From the NCBI GenBank assembly GCA_937951895.1, contig CALFER010000078.1:1-11710 (forward strand): 11,710 bases of DNA, given 5' to 3'. The DNA is from an uncultured bacterium (lineage in GTDB: Bacteria > CSSED10-310 > CALFER01). Made by a program: the position numbers and the translations under genes. The notes below the pieces were generated by a model. The model saw only the letters and a list, made by a program, of their open reading frames with translations, was not told where the DNA came from and made no database searches. Position 1 is the first letter of the stretch. Every line of letters begins with the position of its first letter. Positions 1 through 7,181 of the stretch are shown one piece after another.

Positions 1-1306
1 CCAGGCAGGGGCTGTCCTGGGATTGACCCGAGGCGATCTGGCTGAGGAAGAACCGATCCGGTCCATCGCTGCAGAAGAGGGGATCGACGTCGATGTTGCG
101 ATATCCCCGGTATCCGCCTTCGACGTTGCAGTAAGTGACATCGGGGAGTTCATCGGGATCACCGTTCGACGGTTCGATCTGAGATGGATAATTGTTTCGG
201 AAGATGCAGTTGGTGACCGTGATGGGAGACAGTAATTGGGGGATGTAGATCGCTCCTCCAACTGAATTACTGATGTTATTGACGAAGGTAGAGTGGGAGA
301 CGTCACAATATTCATAATAGGCCGTCGAGCAGTATATCGCTCCCCCTTTGATTGCGCTGTTATTGGCTAGTAAGCAGTTAAAAATTCGAGTGTTATAATA
401 GCATGTGATCGCTCCACCTTCTCCTGCGGAATTGTTGACAAACATGCAATCAACGATATCGGTTTTATTGCAGTAAACAGCTCCTGCTCCTGAGTATTGC
501 CCAGGATCATCATATCTAACGGAATTCCCGATGAAAAAACACCCCTCGATTCTGGATCTCTCTATTTCATCATCAGACATTATTAATATTGCGCCTCCTA
601 CAGAGTTTACTCGGTTTTCGGCAAATGTGCAGGATACAATATTAATTGAACTTGTATAGCACGCGATTGTTCCTTGACTACAAACATTGTTGAAAAAAAA
701 GCTTGATTCAATAATCGAGCCTGATGGTGATGATTCGCATAACACAGCGCTTCCTGTTTTGGAGGCAAAGTTATCCTGAAACTTGCAGTTGGAAATTAAA
801 CTTCCGGTTTTATAAATAAAAACAGCTCCACCAGACGCAAAAATCTCATTGTTGGTAATGTTGTTATTCAGAAATGAGCAATTTCGGATTGTTGGTGATG
901 CTTCCATAACAACAACAGCACCGCCTCTAATATGGTCTTGATTCGAGTAAGAAACGAGCATTCCCGATCCATGCATGATCGTCACGCCGATCAACTGTGT
1001 TTCCGCGGTTTCGTTTGAAGTAAAAATGAACCCGGTATGCAGCTCTTCCTCGGTGCCTTCGATATCGATGATGCAGGATTCCGGTCCGGCTCCGGATTCG
1101 ATCACGATCTGTTTCCCTTGGACATCGATGTCCCGATTGCCGTCTCCACGCCAGATACCACTGCCGATCCGGACAGTATCCCCATCGACGGCCAGATCGA
1201 TCCCGGCCTGAATCGTCGCCGCATCACCCGGTACACAGATCACCGCGGACTTCACCGATATCACCAGCACGAATACCATCCCCGTAAAACCAAGTGCTTT
1301 GATCAT
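1..1306 (-). CDS. Exported right-handed beta-helix protein with Pmp-like GGAI/FxxN repeats (partial, C-terminus outside window)
   Basis: I translated this frame by hand. It is open for 435 codons from ATG at 1306 to the window edge, with no stop, so the gene continues beyond base 1. The start has a good SD (GAGGTGA, just upstream). Residues 1-21 look like a signal peptide (MIKALGFTGMVFVLVISV, then KSA). Residues from about 24 (VPGDAATIQAGIDLAVDGDT) are the standard opening of a beta-helix domain. Residues 130-372 carry nine NC(S/K/I)FxxN-type turns alternating with GGA(V/I) strands. This GGA(I/L/V)+FxxN pattern is known from chlamydial polymorphic outer-membrane proteins and many environmental surface proteins. 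The visible end (DSPCL) matches the close of such domains. The likely role is a cell-surface or secreted adhesin-like protein; ligand unknown. It lies 79 bp downstream of another beta-helix gene on the same strand, probably co-transcribed. The repeat core is AT-rich. An extracellular carbohydrate-active beta-helix is possible, but no catalytic motif was seen. Confidence 0.85.
   Translation of the reverse strand, partial: MIKALGFTGMVFVLVISVKSAVICVPGDAATIQAGIDLAVDGDTVRIGSGIWRGDGNRDIDVQGKQIVIESGAGPESCIIDIEGTEEELHTGFIFTSNETAETQLIGVTIMHGSGMLVSYSNQDHIRGGAVVVMEASPTIRNCSFLNNNITNNEIFASGGAVFIYKTGSLISNCKFQDNFASKTGSAVLCESSPSGSIIESSFFFNNVCSQGTIACYTSSINIVSCTFAENRVNSVGGAILIMSDDEIERSRIEGCFFIGNSVRYDDPGQYSGAGAVYCNKTDIVDCMFVNNSAGEGGAITCYYNTRIFNCLLANNSAIKGGAIYCSTAYYEYCDVSHSTFVNNISNSVGGAIYIPQLLSPITVTNCIFRNNYPSQIEPSNGDPDELPDVTYCNVEGGYRGYRNIDVDPLFCSDGPDRFFLSQIASGQSQDSPCL
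241..960. other. AT-rich block inside the Pmp-like gene
   Basis: Hand counting gives about 40% G+C over this stretch (291 of 720). The 5' part of the same gene at 1081-1260 is about 61%, and 121-180 is 55%. The block covers the GGAI/FxxN repeats and uses ATA, TTA, AGA and AAT codons that are scarce in the neighbouring genes. Asn-rich repeat composition explains part of the drop. Recombination or imported sequence could explain the rest. Confidence 0.7.
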
Positions 1307-1330
1307 CGTCTCACCTCGCACAAGAGCGAC

Positions 1331-1367
1331 CCGCGGCTTGCGACGTTCAATCCGTCACAAGCCGCGG
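1331..1367 (-). other. Intercistronic stem-loop between the two beta-helix genes
   Basis: A perfect 10-bp inverted repeat, CCGCGGCTTG (1331-1340) with CAAGCCGCGG (1358-1367), encloses a 17-nt loop. It lies just after the stop of the upstream gene at 1386. No T-run follows it on the minus strand, so it is not a canonical intrinsic terminator. It could act as a partial terminator, a 3' mRNA-stabilising hairpin, or set different expression of the two genes. Confidence 0.5.
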
Positions 1368-1385
1368 ATGACCTTGATAAATCAG

Positions 1386-4300
1386 TTACTTCCAGTATTG
1401 CACGAGATTCGCATCGTAATAATCCTTTGTCCCGGTCGAGATCTGCCATTGCCGTTCGGACCAGCCCGAAATCGGCCCGTCACTATCGATCTCGATACTG
1501 TAAATCGATTCCCCGGATGTGCTCGACAACGAATAGGAATACGTAGCACCCACCGCGATTGAAGTGGTCACGCTCTTGGCCGATACATAGTTCCCATCGA
1601 TATCGAACGCATTTATGGTGACGGATGTCGACACGGTGTCCAGATTCCTCAGTACGATCTGCGAGGTTTCACTTTCGGAAGTTGAATAGTACGCCCGGCA
1701 GGCTGGTACATAGAATCGTCCGGCATCGGAGTATCGCGAATCCAGTTCCGCGCCCGCAATCGACATCTCGCCTTGGGTGAACTGCATATTCGGCTTGAAC
1801 CCGACCACCTCGTTGTGCCCGATGATCATACCATTGGATTCGATCCGGACGCTGCCCTCGAAATATCGGCTCGGAAAAGCGCTCCAGACATCGATTCCGT
1901 ACAGTCCGTTGACCGGCACGGCGACCGGTGACGGAAACGGCTGAGGCGATGGCGCTGTGCCGTCCGCGTTCGTGAACGTGATGTCGAGACTGACGCTGGA
2001 ATCGTTGACATTCTTGACGATGATGTAGTCCTCATATTCTCGAGCACCGGCATTCGAACACTTCACCATCGGCGCAATCAGATCCGTGCCGAACAGTGTG
2101 GATGGTACCATGATCACTGATTCACTGAAGTAATGCGCTGAGTTGGTATTGCTCGAATTGATGACCATCTCACCGACAAGCGGTTTGTCGCTTTCGATCC
2201 GGAAACTACCCCATGTCAATGCAAATCCGCTGCTCTTGGTGACCGAATACATCTTGTGCGCATCCAAGGTGTAATTGCTCAACTGAACGGGAAACAACGC
2301 ATTGCCGTTCGGATCGTAGAATTTCCCCACAGTGATCACCACAGGCTCGTCATGATAGTTCTTGACGATGAACTCCGTGGAGCCGACGTTGTTGCCGCCT
2401 CCCCAGTGCGCGGTCCAGTTCCCGGTACAGAGACTGGTCGAACTGACGTCACCCGATCCCGTGTTGGCCCGCTGAATCTGCGTCATGAAACTGCGTACGC
2501 CTTGAGTCGTATGCGTGTAAGTCTGAAGACAATGCCCGAACAAAGGACCATCCGCCTTCAATTCGATGCTCCCGGTCGTGACCGGCGCATTCGAGCTGGT
2601 CAGAACATGCCGGTACGTCGCATGCGGATCGATTGCGATATCAACCGATGATCCCGCTTGAGTTCCACTCGCATTGTAGTAATCCAACGTCACATGGAGT
2701 TCGTACTCGTTCGGGTTCTGAACGGCCAGTTCCGAGGTCCAGGCGTTTGACCCGGATGCCGAGGCGCGATATTTCGGAACGACATACTCGAAGTCTCCGG
2801 CCGGATAGTGATATCCGATATCGAATCGATCCCGGTCGATCGATTCGTCCGGTGATGTCGACGATCCGCACTCGAAGAGCATTGGCCGACCGGTATCGAT
2901 GCAGGGACTCGTTTCGTCGAAACTGTATTTGATGTTGGGTTGCTTGAGTCTGTAGTCACCGTTGGTAACATCGATGAACTCCGGGTCGTCGACGAAGGAA
3001 TCCGCTTCGTTGGATACGGCATCATCATTGACATTGAGGTGTCCGGTGTTGGCGAAGCAGCAGTAGGAAATCTCGAGTTCCGACGTATCCGAGATATCGA
3101 TGATTGCCTGAGACGGATCGTTGCTGAAGATGCAATTCGAGATGAACCCGAGCGCATTGGATTCCAGGACCACGCCGGTATTCACCTCATTGATCGTGCA
3201 GTCTGTCATGTTCAGCACCGCATCGTATCCGGCATGGGCGACCTGGTGACAATCGAGGAAGAGACAGTTCAGAACCGATCCGTTATGTCTGCCCTCGACA
3301 TCGATCGCGATGACATTTTCCGAACCGATCGGGTTAACATCGAAGAAGCAGTTTTTGAAGATCACACCGCAATGGGAAATCTTGGAACCGCATTGGATCG
3401 TGCAGTTTTCGATTCGGGAATTGAGGCCGGGGTTCAGGAACGCGCCATTGGTTGCACCGTCGACATGAATGAATGTCGATTCGGGCGATTCGCCGATCAG
3501 CCGATAGTTTTCGGGCAGGTTGATAGGGAAAGAGGAGGATGTGTAGTAGTCACCCGCCTCGAGTTCGAGAATGACCGGCTGATCATCATAACCTTTGATG
3601 GAAGTGATCTGTTGAAGCTTGGTCTGGATCGGGTTGGTTCCGGAGGGTGTGATCGCGTAGGTTTGTCCGAGATCGCCTTCACGAATCTGGAAATAGGGCC
3701 AGATATCGCTGCTGCCTCCCGTTCCGACGACTTGCAGTTCTAATCCCGCCCAACAGGCTGAATAGCTGACATTGGGAACTTCGAAATCGAACAGGAATCC
3801 CAGAGAGAAGCCCTGATCTTCTTCGAAGTATTCAATCATATCCAAGTTGACGACTAAGGAGCTGATCAATGGATGCCATTGAGATTCGCCGGCAACCCGG
3901 ACGTTGATTTCTCGAATGGATGTGTACGGATAGGTATCCGTGCCTTGAGGGTCGTACACCGTCATTGTGATCTGGGCGGTGCCGCCGATCCCGGAATTGT
4001 TGATCGTCGAGTAATGGAATCCGGCATCGATGATTCTCGGATTCAGATCCGCTCTTTCCGTGTTCTGGTGCACTTCGATTCCCCAGATGCGTTTGATCCG
4101 ATCAGTGATGGGAGGTTTGAATTGAATGAGTGAGAATGGATTGGTGGTCATCATCTCGATGATATTAGTGGATGTTGCCGGAGCGAACATTCCCTGCGGA
4201 AGAGAATCATCGAAATCGTGAATTCGAAGGAATGGCCAGGTCGTTGTTCGAGATCCCTTTATGAAAAACGTATAAGGACCGGGGAGGTTGCTGGGTGATT

Positions 4301-5432
4301 GATCACTGGGGAAAGCTGATTTGTAGTAGCGTTCGTCTTCACCAGGAAATGCTACATTTAGATCGCTGGGTGGAGGGGTTTGTTGCGAAGGCCAAGGTTC
4401 AATTTCTGATGAGGATGGAAGACTAGCGTCATACTTAAACATTTGGTATTCGTCGATGTAAGGAAGGTTGTATCCCCATACTCTTCCCAATTTCAGCCAG
4501 ACCTGCGCGTCATCGGCGGAATAATGGTTATCTTTTCCGTATCCGGCGGAGAGGATGTAGTTGACCGGGATGGGTGTCCCGCATTCCGGGATGGGCGTGG
4601 GGAAGATCTCAGGACCGCTGAAAATTGACTCAAGGTGGCCAGCCAGCGGATCATCGAACACGACGTTGTTTCGGCAGGGAGGTTCGGGTGTCGGTAACGA
4701 TGCCGGAACCTCCCACCAGAAATCGTCCGCATTGGACCACGGTTGTCCTGATTGCAACTCGACCTCTTCGCCGTCTTCGAAGGTGCAGGGATTTTCTGGA
4801 GGAGACCCCGGGAATGGTGTGCAATCGACTTCGTATACACCGGTATGTTCATAACCCAAACAGTGCAACGCTTCTTTGGTGTTGAACCCCGCTCCGAACA
4901 GATAACCGATGAACGCCCAGCGTCGACAGTTCGAGTCAAAATCCCGGCCTTTCGGTCGGTGCAATTCCCAAGAACTCGTTCCCCGATGGCAGCCGTCGGT
5001 ATCGACAAGTCGCGCCTTGTAGAAAGGTGTCGCCTGGGTGATGCAATCATCGGTGAGTCTTTCCGCTTGATCGCCAAGAGTCACGACATTCCATCCCTTG
5101 ATTTTCTGCTCATCACAAACTCCGGCAGGAGCGGGTGTCGGAGTAAATGACGGTAATGGTGGAGGAGGATTGGTCGGAGGTGTGGGATTGTCCTGATAGC
5201 CGTGATAAGCGGCATGCCGCGACATGATGTCAATATTGGAATCTTCGAGAATCGCTCGATCGATCGCCTGCTTTGCTTCGGTCGTTCCGCTGAGGGATTC
5301 GACACAGGAAACGAGTCGATCATGCTCATCGGACCCGCATTCCGATTTGATCCACCCTGAAACAGTGTTGATCCAGTTTTGAACCTGAGAGGTATTCGAG
5401 CAAATGATCTCATTGGCTTTCGATGAAACCAA
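1386..5432 (-). CDS. Giant mosaic secreted protein: Cys-containing N-terminal region, right-handed beta-helix, four C-terminal beta-sandwich repeats (5' end frameshifted)
   Basis: The open body frame encodes 1348 residues counted from a TTG at 5432. The frame is open up to 5522, and TTG is only a formal start with no clear SD. Residues 1-80 look helical. A Pro-rich linker lies at about 82-104. Residues 105-600 are unrecognised: 105-290 hold about ten Cys and more Pro/Thr linkers, and 400-600 look beta-rich. A right-handed beta-helix occupies about 605-877 (IENCTI, FKNCFF, LNCLFL, MTDCTI, ISNCIF) and closes with SPCIDTG and DIGYHYP. Four beta-sandwich-like repeats follow at about 899-967, 1018-1088, 1134-1206 and 1256-1324. 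No sorting tail, LPXTG or PEP-CTERM is visible. The likely role is an extracellular or outer-surface structural or adhesive protein; ligand unknown. It sits upstream of a second beta-helix gene. The signal peptide lies in another frame just upstream, so as written the gene would not yield an exported product from its best start codon. Confidence 0.85.
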   Translation of the reverse strand: MVSSKANEIICSNTSQVQNWINTVSGWIKSECGSDEHDRLVSCVESLSGTTEAKQAIDRAILEDSNIDIMSRHAAYHGYQDNPTPPTNPPPPLPSFTPTPAPAGVCDEQKIKGWNVVTLGDQAERLTDDCITQATPFYKARLVDTDGCHRGTSSWELHRPKGRDFDSNCRRWAFIGYLFGAGFNTKEALHCLGYEHTGVYEVDCTPFPGSPPENPCTFEDGEEVELQSGQPWSNADDFWWEVPASLPTPEPPCRNNVVFDDPLAGHLESIFSGPEIFPTPIPECGTPIPVNYILSAGYGKDNHYSADDAQVWLKLGRVWGYNLPYIDEYQMFKYDASLPSSSEIEPWPSQQTPPPSDLNVAFPGEDERYYKSAFPSDQSPSNLPGPYTFFIKGSRTTTWPFLRIHDFDDSLPQGMFAPATSTNIIEMMTTNPFSLIQFKPPITDRIKRIWGIEVHQNTERADLNPRIIDAGFHYSTINNSGIGGTAQITMTVYDPQGTDTYPYTSIREINVRVAGESQWHPLISSLVVNLDMIEYFEEDQGFSLGFLFDFEVPNVSYSACWAGLELQVVGTGGSSDIWPYFQIREGDLGQTYAITPSGTNPIQTKLQQITSIKGYDDQPVILELEAGDYYTSSSFPINLPENYRLIGESPESTFIHVDGATNGAFLNPGLNSRIENCTIQCGSKISHCGVIFKNCFFDVNPIGSENVIAIDVEGRHNGSVLNCLFLDCHQVAHAGYDAVLNMTDCTINEVNTGVVLESNALGFISNCIFSNDPSQAIIDISDTSELEISYCCFANTGHLNVNDDAVSNEADSFVDDPEFIDVTNGDYRLKQPNIKYSFDETSPCIDTGRPMLFECGSSTSPDESIDRDRFDIGYHYPAGDFEYVVPKYRASASGSNAWTSELAVQNPNEYELHVTLDYYNASGTQAGSSVDIAIDPHATYRHVLTSSNAPVTTGSIELKADGPLFGHCLQTYTHTTQGVRSFMTQIQRANTGSGDVSSTSLCTGNWTAHWGGGNNVGSTEFIVKNYHDEPVVITVGKFYDPNGNALFPVQLSNYTLDAHKMYSVTKSSGFALTWGSFRIESDKPLVGEMVINSSNTNSAHYFSESVIMVPSTLFGTDLIAPMVKCSNAGAREYEDYIIVKNVNDSSVSLDITFTNADGTAPSPQPFPSPVAVPVNGLYGIDVWSAFPSRYFEGSVRIESNGMIIGHNEVVGFKPNMQFTQGEMSIAGAELDSRYSDAGRFYVPACRAYYSTSESETSQIVLRNLDTVSTSVTINAFDIDGNYVSAKSVTTSIAVGATYSYSLSSTSGESIYSIEIDSDGPISGWSERQWQISTGTKDYYDANLVQYWK
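1461..2738 (-). repeat. Four protein-level repeats (about 120-residue period) at the C-terminus of the giant protein
   Basis: Four copies begin at about 2738, 2381, 2033 and 1667, spaced 119, 116 and 122 codons. Each has a strand such as ELAVQNP, FIVKN, YIIVKN or IVLRN. Next comes a D..G turn (DYYNASG, FYDPNG, FTNADG, AFDIDG), and each closes with GS(I/F/V)-type segments ending in (S/A)D(G/K)PL.G. or a variant. The copies are strongly diverged at the residue level. They look like Ig/fibronectin-like beta-sandwiches; the family is not recognised by name. Confidence 0.7.
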
Positions 5433-5460
5433 CCACTCGTGAAAGTCGGCGTCGATAGTG

Positions 5461-5469
5461 GTGTGTGTG
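5461..5469 (-). repeat. Short dinucleotide run (GT)4G, CA repeat on the coding strand
   Basis: GTGTGTGTG on the plus strand reads as CACACACAC in the coding direction. It sits where the Thr/Pro linker frame must pass to the body frame. One fewer CA would join the two frames smoothly. The run is short, so the frame change could instead lie anywhere in about 5440-5475. Confidence 0.6.
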
Positions 5470-5553
5470 ATGGTGTTGGGGTTGGCGTTGCTGTCGGCTC
5501 TTGTCCAAGTACGCAGATGCCATTAAACAACAACATCAGACAGATAATGGCAA

Positions 5554-5573
5554 CTGACGATCTGACGATCTGA
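5554..5573. repeat. 8-bp tandem repeat, 2.5 copies, within the signal-peptide coding region
   Basis: CTGACGAT occurs twice (5554-5561 and 5562-5569), followed by a partial CTGA. Because 8 is not a multiple of 3, each gain or loss of a unit changes frame between the ATG at 5579 and the signal peptide. Three full copies would put them in frame; the two present do not. Confidence 0.85.
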
Positions 5574-5583
5574 GAACATAAAA

Positions 5584-5589
5584 CCTCCC
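5584..5589 (-). promoter_or_regulatory. Strong SD defining the 5579 start
   Basis: GGGAGG on the minus strand lies 4 nt before ATG 5579. It is the best ribosome-binding site on this strand between 5400 and 5700, and it fixes 5579 rather than TTG 5605 or TTG 5432 as the likely original start of the giant gene. Confidence 0.65.
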
Positions 5590-5713
5590 TTTTAAATGAT
5601 ATCAAAAATCACACTGAAACGAAACGAACTGACGATGAAACAACGGTACATAGAACCGGAATGATAGGCAAGTTATATTATTGTCTGGATCGCTCTCTTC
5701 CTCTCCTTCCCCA

Positions 5714-5742
5714 TGGCTTTCATCCGGTTAACCCGATATAAT
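5714..5742 (+). promoter_or_regulatory. Candidate promoter for the DUF2157 gene
   Basis: A perfect TATAAT lies at 5737-5742, about 42 bp before the ATG at 5784, giving a short leader of about 35 nt. The matching -35 position (TGGCTT, 5714-5719) is poor. The palindrome GGTTAACC (5726-5733) sits directly upstream of the -10 and could be an activator or repressor site. A pyrimidine-rich tract fills about 5692-5712. Confidence 0.4.
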
Positions 5743-5783
5743 CCCTTAAAACCCGGCCGAAACTCTCTCATGAAGGAGCCGAC

Positions 5784-7181
5784 ATGCCCGGACGAATCCT
5801 GACCGATGCCCAACGCAAATGGCTTCTCACGGAACTCGCTCACTGGCGGGATTCCTCGATCATCTCCACGGATCAATCCGACCGGATCCTGACTCTGTAT
5901 GAATCGCCGTCCGACATATCGGCGCGCAAAGGCGCCCGGGCCATCTTCACGCTGCTCGGAATCGCCGCGTTCCTCATCGCACTCGCCGTCCTGCTCATGA
6001 TCGGCTACAACTGGGAGGACCTGTCACGCGGCGTCAAACTCGTCGTGATCCTCGGATTCATCGCCCTGACCCATTCCGCCGCATACTATCTGCGCTACTT
6101 CCGGCTCGCCCGATTCGGCTCGGAAATCCTCTTCTTCCTGGGTTGCCTCCTGTACGGCTCGGGCATCTGGCTGGTCGCACAGGTCTTCCATATCAACTCC
6201 CATTATCCGGATGGAATCTACTGGTGGGCCCTGGGCGTGCTCCCGTTCGCACTGGCGCTCGATACCATCCTGCACCACCTCCTCCTGATCGGGCTTCTGG
6301 GGGTCTGGGCGGGTGTCGAAGTCCTTCATTTCCCCCATCTGGAATCGATGTGGTTCGGTGGGTCGCTGCAAATCCCCAACGGGGCGTTCACCCTCCTGCC
6401 GATGGTACTGGCCGGCATGGTCTGGGCATATCGGAAAGGTTCTTCGGCAACCATCAGTCTCTATGTCCCCCTGCTCGCATGGTGGTCGTTCCTTCAATTG
6501 TTCGCCTGGCACAGGGACTGGTCCTGGAACGCGATCTTCTTCATGGGCGCAATCGGCGCGCTCTTCTGTGCCATTTCGCTTCTCCATGCGCCCGTCAGCC
6601 GATTCGGCGCTCCGTACTTCACCTGGGGAGCCACGCTCGTGTGGTTCATCTTCATGCTGCTCGGCTTCCAGGATCTGAACGAACAGATGGTGAAGCATCC
6701 GGGCGATTTCGGAACTCTGACCGGCACCTTCCTGATCGCAGCCCTCACGCTGGCTGTCGTCGCCTTCGCCGTGTTCTCGAAAAAACCGGATCCATCGCCT
6801 CGTACCTTAATCATGGGATACTCGCCATGGGCCGCGTTTCTGCCGTCTGTTACGATCACGCTGCTGGCGATCTGGAACTCGCGCATGGGAATCCTGGGCC
6901 GTGTCGGAGCGGTCGCCGCCGTTTCAACCGTCATCGCCAATATCGCCATGATCGCGATCGCCTACTGGGTGATGCAGCGCGGCCTGAAACTCGATCACGG
7001 ACGGGCATTCGCAGCGGGCGTCTTCCTGTTCCTGGCCTGGGCGATCATGCGGTACATCGACCTGTTCGGTGACTTCGGAGGCATGCTCGGAGCCTCGCTC
7101 ATGTTCTTCCTCTGCGGCGGCGCCCTGTTCGCCGTGGCGATGTACTGGAAACGGCGAAAGGAGGCTCATCGTGGCGAATGA
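5784..7181 (+). CDS. DUF2157 domain-containing integral membrane protein
   Basis: ATG 5784 is preceded by AAGGAG with 5-nt spacing. The 465-residue product has a short hydrophilic N-terminus (1-50), which includes a helix typical of the family (DAQRKWLLTELAHWRDSSII). A hydrophobic body follows with about ten or more membrane-spanning segments, and the C-terminus is basic (WKRRKEAHRGE). The stretch around residues 50-135, with GYNWEDLSRGVKL, is characteristic of DUF2157. The family's biochemical role is not known. Its stop overlaps the start of the next gene by 11 bp, so the two are translationally coupled. In many bacteria DUF2157 or DUF4401 proteins are followed by a GDYXXLXY protein exactly as here, which suggests they form a membrane complex; that last step is inference. 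Confidence 0.88.
   Translation: MPGRILTDAQRKWLLTELAHWRDSSIISTDQSDRILTLYESPSDISARKGARAIFTLLGIAAFLIALAVLLMIGYNWEDLSRGVKLVVILGFIALTHSAAYYLRYFRLARFGSEILFFLGCLLYGSGIWLVAQVFHINSHYPDGIYWWALGVLPFALALDTILHHLLLIGLLGVWAGVEVLHFPHLESMWFGGSLQIPNGAFTLLPMVLAGMVWAYRKGSSATISLYVPLLAWWSFLQLFAWHRDWSWNAIFFMGAIGALFCAISLLHAPVSRFGAPYFTWGATLVWFIFMLLGFQDLNEQMVKHPGDFGTLTGTFLIAALTLAVVAFAVFSKKPDPSPRTLIMGYSPWAAFLPSVTITLLAIWNSRMGILGRVGAVAAVSTVIANIAMIAIAYWVMQRGLKLDHGRAFAAGVFLFLAWAIMRYIDLFGDFGGMLGASLMFFLCGGALFAVAMYWKRRKEAHRGE

Larger units (their letters stand above)
5433..5579 (-). pseudogene. Detached start codon, signal peptide and Thr/Pro linker of the giant protein (two frame changes)
   Basis: ATG at 5577-5579 has a strong SD (GGGAGG, 5584-5589, 4-nt spacing). 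Read in its own frame it stops at TAA (5523-5525) after 18 codons, although that frame is the same one as the 1348-residue body. Between them, the frame one base over encodes a clear signal peptide (SSVAIICLMLLFNGICVLGQ) followed by EPTATPTPTPSHTP, the linker style seen again in the body. The good start, the signal peptide and the body therefore need two frame changes. Adding one 8-bp unit at 5554-5573 joins the ATG to the signal peptide (MFSDRQIVRSSVAII). Removing one CA at 5461-5469 joins the linker to the body (PSHTTIDADFHEWLV). An alternative start, TTG at 5605, is in frame with the signal peptide but has no SD and does not reach the body. Confidence 0.75.

Noticed and set aside
2940..3743. 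267-residue plus-strand open frame inside the giant gene
   Set aside because: It lies fully antisense to the beta-helix domain, has no SD, and its sequence reads as a complement of the real protein.
5579..5605. TTG 5605 as the true start of the giant gene
   Set aside because: It is in frame with the signal peptide but has no SD, while ATG 5579 has GGGAGG. It also does not reach the body frame, so it does not repair the gene.
5654..5729. 7-bp inverted repeat AACCGGA/TCCGGTT in the divergent spacer
   Set aside because: Short arms 62 bp apart are expected by chance in this length, and nothing else marks them as a site.
6024..6698. 224-residue open frame on the minus strand opposite the DUF2157 gene
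   Set aside because: It is a shadow of the plus-strand gene: charged, low-complexity composition, no SD and no recognisable domain.
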